Assembly: GCA_041477005.1 (NCBI GenBank) | Contig: JBGOUJ010000304.1 | Location: 1-9,058, forward strand | From: JBGOUJ01 sp041477005 | GTDB taxonomy: Bacteria > Acidobacteriota > Terriglobia > Bryobacterales > JACQDG01 | DNA length: 9,058 bases | Reading direction: 5' to 3' | Shown here: positions 1-4,514 of the stretch, piece by piece | How the letters are laid out: every line of letters starts with the position of its first letter | How positions within the stretch are numbered: position 1 is the first letter of the stretch | Translations under genes and position numbers: made by a program | Notes under the pieces: model-generated | What the model was told of the DNA's origin: nothing | The model's input: only the letters and a program-made list of their open reading frames with translations | Databases searched by the model: none

Positions 1-1
1 C

Positions 2-91
2 CACGCACCCGAATTCGCAGGCGAGGGTCTGGCCTGCCGCCTCACCAGCAGCACCTATCCGGCGGCCAATCATATCTACGACGCGAAGTGA
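2..91 (+). CDS. 3' end of an unidentified gene, cut by the window start
   Basis: The first bases read openly on the + strand as 29 codons, ending in the residues YPAANHIYDAK and a TGA stop at 89-91. Most codons end in G or C, as expected of a coding sequence in this GC-rich DNA, and the composition is that of an ordinary soluble protein C-terminus. No motif is visible and I do not recognise the family. The gene converges on the toxin-antitoxin remnant that follows on the - strand, with about 140 bases between them. It lies on the presumed island side of the tRNA fragment at 2084-2128, so it may be island cargo. Reality of the frame is moderately likely; identity is unknown. Confidence 0.45.
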   Translation, partial: HAPEFAGEGLACRLTSSTYPAANHIYDAK

Positions 92-233
92 TTTCACGCC
101 TCCCGACCGAGTGCCTTGATGATTTCGGCCGCCAGGATCGCCTTGAACTGTGCTGTATCCACGTTTTCATGCCCCCAGGTCGTGGAAATACATGGTCTAG
201 CTTCCGCGCCTCAATGACATCTCGGCTCCGTCC

Positions 234-512
234 TTACACCAGTTCGATCGTGACGCGGCGACCGACCATGGCCGCCGCCCGCTGCAGGCTTGAGAGCGTG
301 ATATCGTTTTTCGGGTCAAGCAGGCGGTCAATCTGGGTGCGGCTCGTCTTCAACAGTGTGGCCATGCGCGCCTTGGATATTTTCTTTTCCCTCATGGCCT
401 CAGCGAGCTGCCACGCGACAACCTCCTTGACCGCCTGTGCTTGCGCCTTGTCAAAGATTCCTTCCTCTTTGAGGAAATCATCAATGGTCGAACCCATATG
501 TTTCTTGCTCAC
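234..512 (-). CDS. HigA-like XRE-family antitoxin
   Basis: This 92-residue protein is a short helix-turn-helix DNA-binding protein of the type paired with HigB/RelE-like toxins. The helix-turn-helix lies at about residues 43-72, with the pattern ISKARMATLLKTSRTQIDRL characteristic of XRE repressors. The tail, with AAAMVGRRVTIEL, is the usual C-terminus of this antitoxin group. The GTG start at 512-510 overlaps the toxin stop codon by four bases (GTGA), so translation is probably coupled; GGAG motifs lie just upstream. An ATG five codons further in (497) is a weaker alternative. In the family the antitoxin neutralises the toxin and represses its own operon. The frame is intact although the toxin before it is broken, so the protein could still be made and repress. 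Confidence 0.85.
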   Translation of the reverse strand: MSKKHMGSTIDDFLKEEGIFDKAQAQAVKEVVAWQLAEAMREKKISKARMATLLKTSRTQIDRLLDPKNDITLSSLQRAAAMVGRRVTIELV

Positions 513-857
513 CGCTCCAACTCCGTCTGGCGCCTGCGCGCCAACGCCAAATCCTCATCCGGCGTCGTTCGCGTTTTCTTGATAAACCCGTGCAGCGCCA
601 CGAGGCGCCCGCGATAAAGGCACAGCAGCACGCGCGCTGTGCGCTTCGTCGGCATATCCGTTCGGACTTCCCACAGCCCGTTTCCCAAGGGGCGGCACAG
701 CGGCATGCCCACCGGCCACCGCCATTGCGCCCGCAACAGGTCCTTCCCTATTGCCTGGCGCTCACCTTCCGCCAATCCTTCAGCCACTCCCGCACGGGCT
801 CGCTGCCCGCCTCCGCACGGAAAAAGATGAGCGGGATTTTTTGCGGCGGTGGATCAT
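509..857 (-). pseudogene. HigB/RelE-type toxin (phage Gp49-like), frameshifted twice
   Basis: Joining three reading frames restores a normal Gp49-like toxin of about 116 residues, a family of mRNA-cleaving RelE-fold toxins. Segment one starts at ATG 857, five bases after an AGAAGGGG ribosome site, and reads MIHRRKK. Segment two reads IPLIFFRAEAGSEPVREWLK. Segment three reads GLAEGERQAIGKDLL and continues through WPVGMPLCRPLGNGLWEVRT and LHGFIKKTRTTP to the stop. Both junctions lack one base, each in a homopolymer: the A run at 837-842 (six A where seven are needed) and GG instead of GGG near 777-778. Only segment three, from a GTG at 787, is open as it stands (92 residues). It would lack the first strand and helix of the fold and probably be inactive. 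The defects may be real decay or sequencing errors. Confidence 0.75.
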
Positions 858-878
858 CTGCCCCTTCTGCGCCCCAAA

Positions 879-901
879 TACTATATGTACCATAAAAAGT
901 A
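879..901. promoter_or_regulatory. Candidate divergent promoter/operator of the HigBA module
   Basis: This AT-rich island sits between the divergent starts at 857 (-) and 919 (+). It is an imperfect inverted repeat with outer arms TACT and AGTA and a centre containing ATGTACCAT. On the - strand it contains TATAGT (885-880), a good -10 hexamer about 25 bases before the toxin ATG. No good -35 is visible. Autoregulation by HigA at such a site is usual for the family; binding here is inference. Confidence 0.35.
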
Positions 902-1029
902 CAGGTTTGGGGAGCACGATGAGCACGATGGAGCGACCGGAAGCTGGCAACGCTGATCGTCGCAAGTAGCGCGACTCAGGAAAGCCATCATCGAGGATTT
1001 GAAAATCGCTGCCGCCGGACGGGTTGGAA

Positions 1030-1188
1030 ATGGCCGCCAACGACATTTGGGATCTGAAGCCGATCAGCGAGGAAGGGCGGCGGGCAGCGCTCGAACGTAC
1101 TTTTGGATGCCTCTCGCCGGAACAAGCTGACCCGATCAAGAGGACCATCGAAGAAGGCTACGAGCAAATCAATGAACAGGGCCGGTAA
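1030..1188 (+). CDS. Small hypothetical protein, possibly the intact end of a frameshifted ~89-residue gene
   Basis: This 52-residue frame opens with MAANDIWDLKPISEEGRRAA and ends EQINEQGR. It is acidic and helix-prone with no known motif. It has no good ribosome site of its own. However, a frame starting at ATG 919, four bases after GGGGAG, reads MSTMERPEAGNADRRK in the same phase and stops at 967. Between them, the next frame over reads RLRKAIIEDLKIAAAGRVG (972-1028). One missing base near 967 and one extra A near 1029 would join all three into a single protein of about 89 residues. I do not recognise the result. Its size, its place beside HigBA and the coupled ORF that follows fit a decayed antitoxin, but that is inference. 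Confidence 0.4.
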   Translation: MAANDIWDLKPISEEGRRAALERTFGCLSPEQADPIKRTIEEGYEQINEQGR

Positions 1189-1310
1189 TGGCGTCATTAA
1201 CGCCAGGCCGGCATCTGAGGAAATTCCTCAGATATCCGCCGAAGGGACTCGACAAGACCCAGATCGGAGATGAACAGCGCGGAAGTGCTGAAAGGGCGGC
1301 TGACCGCTGA
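1188..1310 (+). CDS. Tiny coupled ORF, possible truncated partner of the preceding gene
   Basis: A 40-codon frame starts at the ATG of a TAATG stop-start overlap with the preceding small gene. AGGG is placed six bases before this ATG, which is the usual arrangement of translationally coupled genes. It reads MASLTPGRHLRKFLRYPPKG and then LDKTQIGDEQ, ending in RAADR. The product is basic and no family is recognisable. It runs across the palindrome at 1213-1233, which argues against a conserved protein. It may be the start of a toxin gene truncated when the BrnTA block arrived, or chance. Confidence 0.25.
   Translation: MASLTPGRHLRKFLRYPPKGLDKTQIGDEQRGSAERAADR
1213..1233. repeat. Perfect 21-base palindrome between convergent genes
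   Basis: Two 10-base arms, ATCTGAGGAA and TTCCTCAGAT, flank a single central A. As a hairpin it would have an eight-pair stem and a five-base loop. It lies between the ends of convergent genes (small + strand ORFs and the - strand BrnTA module) and has no T tract, so it is at best a weak bidirectional terminator. A dimer-binding operator or recombination site are alternatives. Confidence 0.6.
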
Positions 1311-1317
1311 TCGCGCT

Positions 1318-1551
1318 CTACTTCAGCGCTTCGTTGATCTCGATGTCGCGCTTCAGGACTTCGGTAACAAGCTCAGACAGATCAACGCCGCGCTGCTCGG
1401 CTTTCCCGGAGAAGTACTCCCACACGCCCCTCTCGATGGACACCGGCATCAGCACCTTGGCGCCGGGCGGAATGTGGTGAAGCCCGCGAGTTCCTTTGCT
1501 GAAGTCGATCTCGGCGGGCATGTCGTTATCGTCGATCGGTCGATTGTTCAT
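1318..1551 (-). CDS. brnA: BrnA-like ribbon-helix-helix antitoxin
   Basis: This 77-residue protein starts MNNRPIDDNDMPAEIDFSKG and contains VLMPVSIERGVWEYFSGKAE. The last part is a beta strand followed by a helix, as in ribbon-helix-helix DNA-binding domains, which bind as dimers. Residues 58-75 form the second helix (DLSELVTEVLKRDIEIN). Its ATG overlaps the stop of the toxin gene upstream by four bases (ATGA), the normal toxin-first order of brnTA operons. In the family it binds BrnT tightly and represses the operon. The length is in the usual range and the frame is intact. The family call rests mainly on the BrnT partner; another CopG-like antitoxin is possible. Confidence 0.75.
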   Translation of the reverse strand: MNNRPIDDNDMPAEIDFSKGTRGLHHIPPGAKVLMPVSIERGVWEYFSGKAEQRGVDLSELVTEVLKRDIEINEALK

Positions 1552-1853
1552 AAAGCTTCCTGGTACTGTCGGCACTCGGCCTGCGTCGCTCTTCGCGCTG
1601 ATATCAGCCGGACCTTGATCGCGGAGGAATCGGCATCGGACCACAGATAGACGACGGACAGGAATACGCTGTTGCCAGCGATGCCGACGGAAAACCACCG
1701 GTCCTCAGTTGCGCTGTGCTCCAAATCGGCCACCGTGAGCAGGTTCGGGTCGAAGAAAACGGTAGAGGCCAATTCGAACGTAACGCCGTGTTTGTTTGCG
1801 TTCGCATCCGCTTTGACCTCGTCCCATTCGAACTGGAACGGCCGCCCATTCAC
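1548..1853 (-). CDS. brnT: BrnT-like ribonuclease toxin
   Basis: The protein has the hallmarks of BrnT, a RelE-fold ribonuclease that blocks translation when free of its antitoxin. Near the N-terminus are FEWDEVKADANANKHGVTFE, then an FFDPNLLTVADLEHS segment, the strand RWFSVGI, and the C-terminal block VRLISARRATQAECRQYQ that ends this family. I chose the GTG at 1853, which gives 101 residues, because FEWDE begins within the first ten residues of typical BrnT proteins and GAGAG precedes the GTG pair. An ATG at 1913 would add 20 residues without a ribosome site. The stop overlaps the BrnA start. No frameshift is visible, unlike the neighbouring HigB, so this module may still be active. Confidence 0.85.
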   Translation of the reverse strand: MNGRPFQFEWDEVKADANANKHGVTFELASTVFFDPNLLTVADLEHSATEDRWFSVGIAGNSVFLSVVYLWSDADSSAIKVRLISARRATQAECRQYQEAL

Positions 1854-1966
1854 CACTCTCTCATACCACGCTGGCCGGAAGGCAGGCAACCGCAGTGCAG
1901 TCGGGAGCACCATGCGCAGGCAGAGAGATCAAGCCCAGGAGGGGAACGGTGAATGCGGAACCGCCG

Positions 1967-1983
1967 TTACTCCATTTACTCCA
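1967..1983. promoter_or_regulatory. 8-base direct repeat upstream of brnTA, candidate operator
   Basis: TTACTCCA occurs twice with one T between, a nine-base period, about 115 bases upstream of the BrnT start. Ribbon-helix-helix repressors commonly bind short direct or inverted repeats, so this is a possible BrnA site. The distance is long and no convincing -35/-10 pair was found next to it. Apart from this repeat, 1914-2083 holds nothing I can support. Confidence 0.25.
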
Positions 1984-2083
1984 CTAAGGACGGCCGTGGA
2001 AGGCGGGCACGAGGAATCAGTGAGTTACGTGGCCAAGGATCAACGCCCTGGACGCATAAGTTTATTTGCAAACAGGGGTTAAT

Positions 2084-2128
2084 TTCCCAAGCTGAATGTC
2101 GCGGGTTCGATCCCTGTCTCCCGCTCCA
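2084..2128 (+). other. 3' half of tRNA-Gly(CCC): probable attachment site of an integrated element
   Basis: The 45 bases follow tRNA geometry exactly from the anticodon loop onward: loop TTCCCAA (anticodon CCC), 3' anticodon stem GCTGA, variable loop ATGTC, T stem and loop GCGGG-TTCGATC-CCTGT (two G-U pairs), acceptor strand CTCCCGC, discriminator T, and CCA. The 5' half is absent. The five bases before the loop (TTAAT) do not pair with GCTGA, and no GCGGGAG acceptor strand precedes it at the right distance. Tyrosine recombinases often use exactly the tRNA segment from the anticodon loop to the 3' end, leaving such a copy at the far end of the element. The element would therefore lie to the left, with the intact tRNA beyond the window start. 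No integrase gene is in this window. Confidence 0.8.
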
Positions 2129-2295
2129 TGGGTTCAAACACTCACAATCCTCCCTGAGGACCCGAACTCTGCCTGCAAAATCCGAGACCCACGAGGCCAC
2201 GCTTACCCACCCCGGTCAAGAGTCAATAGCGCTCCGGCCAGCACTGCCCCACAACCTCCGACGAGCGCTGACCTTCCGGACCAAGCTGGACCGAA

Positions 2296-2465
2296 TCATT
2301 GCGGCGCGCCCGGGCGGTCCTCCGCAGCGCAAAAGCTGCGGCCGACGACCGGCTCGACGCCCAGCACCGAAAAAATATTGAACGAGGCGGAGTAGCCGGC
2401 CAGCCGCTCGGGCTCTTCGCCGGCCGTGTAGTTGAGGCTTTGCCGTAGCGAAGGTCCTGGAGCAT
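2296..2465 (-). pseudogene. Remnant of a MacB/ADOP-family permease with an internal deletion
   Basis: The start MLQDLRYG at 2465 is the stereotyped N-terminus of large acidobacterial permeases with MacB-like periplasmic core domains (ADOP type). It is preceded by AAGGGGGG and lies 19 bases after the ATPase stop. Directly after these eight codons the frame changes. From 2442 the second frame reads SLNYTAGEEPERLAGYSASF, then FSVLGVEPVVGRSF and AEDRPGAPQ, stopping at 2296. This is the middle of the periplasmic core (EPERL ... LGVEPVVGR ... EDRPG). Roughly 90 residues are therefore missing, including the first transmembrane helix, and everything after the core is lost. A normal protein of this class has about 400 to 800 residues. 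This gene should have been the membrane partner of the ATPase upstream. Confidence 0.7.
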
Positions 2466-2484
2466 CGCCCCCCTTGCTTGCTGC

Positions 2485-3186
2485 TTATTGTTCGGCGGCC
2501 ACGGTTTCTTCTACGACCCGGCCGTCGTAGAGATGGACGCCTCGATCGGCGTAGGCGGCGTAGCGAGGATCGTGGGTGACGATGCAGATGGTCGCGCCAT
2601 TGTTGTGGAGGTCTTTGAGCAACTGCATCACCGCCTCACCGTTGGCCGAGTCCAGGTTTCCGGTCGGCTCGTCGGCGAGCAGGATCAGCGGGTCGCCGCC
2701 CAGGGCCCGGGCCACCGCCACGCGCTGCTGCTGGCCGCCCGAAAGCTGGGACGGATAATGCTTCACCCGGTGGGACATCCCCACGCGCTCCAGGGCCTCC
2801 AGCACCCGCTTCTTCCGCTCCGCAGAGGGCATGCCGCGGTAGGTCAGCGGCAGCTCGACGTTCTCGTAAACCGTGAGGTCACCGATCAGGTTGAACGCCT
2901 GGAAAATGAAGCCGATCTCGCGGTTGCGGATGCGCGCCCGCTCGCTCAGCTTCAGGCTGTCGACCGGGCGGCCGTTGAGCATGTAGCTTCCTTCGCTCGG
3001 AGAATCGAGCAGCCCGAGCAGGGAGAGCAAAGTCGATTTGCCGCAGCCGGAGGGCCCGGCGATCGAAATGTATTCGCCCTTCTGGATCTCCATGTGAATG
3101 CCCGATAGGGCATGGGTTTCCACCTCGTCGGTGACGAAAACCTTGGTGACGCCTTCCAGCTTGATCAGTGACTGGCCATCTGCCAT
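2485..3186 (-). CDS. ABC transporter ATP-binding protein, MacB/LolD type
   Basis: This 233-residue ATPase has all nucleotide-binding motifs: Walker A GPSGCGKST (44-52), Q-loop glutamine 96 in FQAFNL, signature LSGGQQQR (148-155), Walker B LILLADEP followed by TGNLD (167-179), and switch histidine 205 in IVTHD. The sequence around these motifs is that of the MacB/LolD group, which power extracytoplasmic permeases exporting peptides, antibiotics or lipoproteins by mechanotransmission rather than channel transport. I chose the ATG at 3186 because GGGAGGGG lies just before it; an in-frame extension to 3240 has no such site. It is preceded by a 73-base gap after the HEAT gene, larger than the other gaps in this unit, so it may have its own promoter. 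The adjacent permease is destroyed, leaving this ATPase without a local partner. Confidence 0.93.
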   Translation of the reverse strand: MADGQSLIKLEGVTKVFVTDEVETHALSGIHMEIQKGEYISIAGPSGCGKSTLLSLLGLLDSPSEGSYMLNGRPVDSLKLSERARIRNREIGFIFQAFNLIGDLTVYENVELPLTYRGMPSAERKKRVLEALERVGMSHRVKHYPSQLSGGQQQRVAVARALGGDPLILLADEPTGNLDSANGEAVMQLLKDLHNNGATICIVTHDPRYAAYADRGVHLYDGRVVEETVAAEQ

Positions 3187-3259
3187 GAGGCCCCCTCCCA
3201 CTCGACAGGTACGAACGGCTCCACCGGTTTGTTCGCGCAAAATGGCTGCATGGATCGCC

Positions 3260-4495
3260 TTAGTGCGCCAGGATCTGCTCGATATAGTCCAGGGCGCGTG
3301 GGTCGCGGGACTGGCCGAGCCAGAAAATCGCCTGTTTGCGGACCACCGGGTTGCGGTTAGTCCTGGCGACCTCGATCAGTAGACGCACACCGTCGTCTTT
3401 TGGTAGCTGGCTTAAGGCAAAGACGGCGCGTTTTTTTACCTCGGTCTCGGGGTCGTTGGCGATGGCATCGGTAATAGCTCCCGCCGCCTTAGTGCCGGCT
3501 CTCTGGGCCAGCCAGAACAGAGCCTGGCCACGGACGTGAGTGCTCTTGTCGCCCTTGGCCGTCTCGATCATGGCGTCCAGGGCCCCCGGCTCCGGGCTGA
3601 CCGAGAGGGCAAAGAGGGCCTTATCCCGGACCCGGTCGCTGGGGTCATCCCTCACGAGCCGCCGCAGGACCTCGTAGCCCCGGCGCCCCCGGGCCGAGCC
3701 TAGCCAGAAAGCGGACCGCTGCCGGAGAGATTCGGGCTGGTTCGGCGCCACGAATTGTTCGAGGGCCTGGTCGGCTTCGGGGCCGGCGTGAAGAGCGATG
3801 GTGCTGACCGCCGGCTCCCGCATCTTGTCGCGCTCCTTAACGCCGCTGTCGGGAAGTGTGGCGAAGGAGCTGAGCAGGGCGATACTTTGGGCGGGGCGGA
3901 CGCCGGTCAGCCAATAGACGGTCAAGCCGCCGGCGTCGAGCTCGCAGTCGGCGGAGAAGGAGCGGATTTTGCCCACGTTTCGCTGCTCGACGCGGTAGAG
4001 CACCACGAAAGAGCCGGGACCCTCCAGGCGCACCGGGCCGGTGGGTGCGGAGCTGGGCGCGGCGGTCTTGGGACCCTCCAGACCGCAGCCGACGCAGGCG
4101 TTGTTGTTCCAGCAGCACATGTTCCGGTCGCCGGCGATCATCGGGGCCGCGTAGCCGATCCAGGCGGGGCCGGTCTGGCCGCTGAGCAGCCCTCGAAACA
4201 CTCCGTCGAGGCCCGCCGCGGCGGAGCGGGATTCGATCTTGGCGTTGACGATGCGCGGCTGCTGCGCGGCGGCCGGAAGCGAAACCAGCAGAATCCACCA
4301 CAAAGCCTTAGATACCGCTCGGTGTGGCGCCCTGTGTGCCGCTGTGGGCGCCGCCCTGCGTGCTGCTGTGGGCGCCCCCTGGTGTGCCGCCGTGGGGGCC
4401 GCCTGGTGTATCGTTGTGTCTATCGTCGGGTGCATCGTTCTGGGCGTCGCTCGGGACGCCTCTCGGGGCTTCTCTCGGGGCTTCTCTTGGTACAT
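3260..4495 (-). CDS. Secreted or membrane-anchored HEAT-repeat protein with a cysteine cluster
   Basis: The 411-residue protein begins with about 60 low-complexity residues containing an octapeptide repeat (APTAAHQG, APTAARRA, APTAAHRA). A hydrophobic segment ALWWILLVSLPAAAQQ follows (64-79) and looks like a signal peptide or signal anchor. Residues 80-225 form a unique domain with GYAAPMIAGDRNMCCW and a cluster CC-x5-C-x2-C (127, 128, 134, 137). Residues 241-411 hold about five HEAT repeats of roughly 31 residues (SAFWLGSARG, KALFALSVSP, QALFWLAQRA, RAVFALSQLP, QAIFWLGQSR). HEAT arrays bind proteins, so an extracytoplasmic scaffold or sensor is likely. The ATG follows AGGAGG at nine bases, 19 bases after the preceding gene. 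The long stretch before the signal segment is odd; a TTG at residue 65 is the only later start near it. Confidence 0.85.
   Translation of the reverse strand: MYQEKPREKPREASRATPRTMHPTIDTTIHQAAPTAAHQGAPTAARRAAPTAAHRAPHRAVSKALWWILLVSLPAAAQQPRIVNAKIESRSAAAGLDGVFRGLLSGQTGPAWIGYAAPMIAGDRNMCCWNNNACVGCGLEGPKTAAPSSAPTGPVRLEGPGSFVVLYRVEQRNVGKIRSFSADCELDAGGLTVYWLTGVRPAQSIALLSSFATLPDSGVKERDKMREPAVSTIALHAGPEADQALEQFVAPNQPESLRQRSAFWLGSARGRRGYEVLRRLVRDDPSDRVRDKALFALSVSPEPGALDAMIETAKGDKSTHVRGQALFWLAQRAGTKAAGAITDAIANDPETEVKKRAVFALSQLPKDDGVRLLIEVARTNRNPVVRKQAIFWLGQSRDPRALDYIEQILAH
4332..4403. repeat. 24-base in-frame tandem repeat, three copies
   Basis: Units 4332-4355, 4356-4379 and 4380-4403 share about 20-21 of 24 bases with unit one; a degenerate fourth follows to about 4427. 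They encode the octapeptide repeat at the N-terminus of the HEAT protein, before its signal segment. A separate short repeat of about 12 bases built on GGGGCTTCTCTC follows near 4465-4490 (protein motif KPREKPRE). Confidence 0.75.
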
Positions 4496-4498
4496 CGG

Positions 4499-4509
4499 GG
4501 AGGTCCTCC
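4499..4509 (-). promoter_or_regulatory. Ribosome site inside an 11-base palindrome before the HEAT gene
   Basis: On the - strand the AGGAGG ribosome site is followed at once by CCTCC, giving GGAGG-A-CCTCC. Paired as GGAG/CTCC with a three-base loop, it would hide the ribosome site. The gene ahead stops at 4515, so ribosomes finishing there would cover or open it. This fits translational coupling; function is inference. Confidence 0.4.
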
Positions 4510-4514
4510 TCTGA

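Noticed and set aside
94..162. A 22-codon - strand frame (GTG, then DTAQFKAILAAEIIKALG)
   Set aside because: It looks protein-like and may be a remnant, but it is too short, has no ribosome site and matches no family that I can name.
1270..1650. A + strand frame starting after GGAG at 1270
   Set aside because: Most of it is antisense to BrnA and BrnT, both of which have clear family motifs; only the ribosome-site-like GGAG favours it.
2084..2128. A complete functional tRNA gene
   Set aside because: The upstream bases do not supply the 5' acceptor strand, D arm or 5' anticodon stem, so only the 3' half is present.
2223..2295. Further permease remnant beyond the stop at 2296 (a frame reading RRRLWGSAGRSAID)
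   Set aside because: It faintly resembles the next part of the permease core, but the match is too weak and would need another frameshift.
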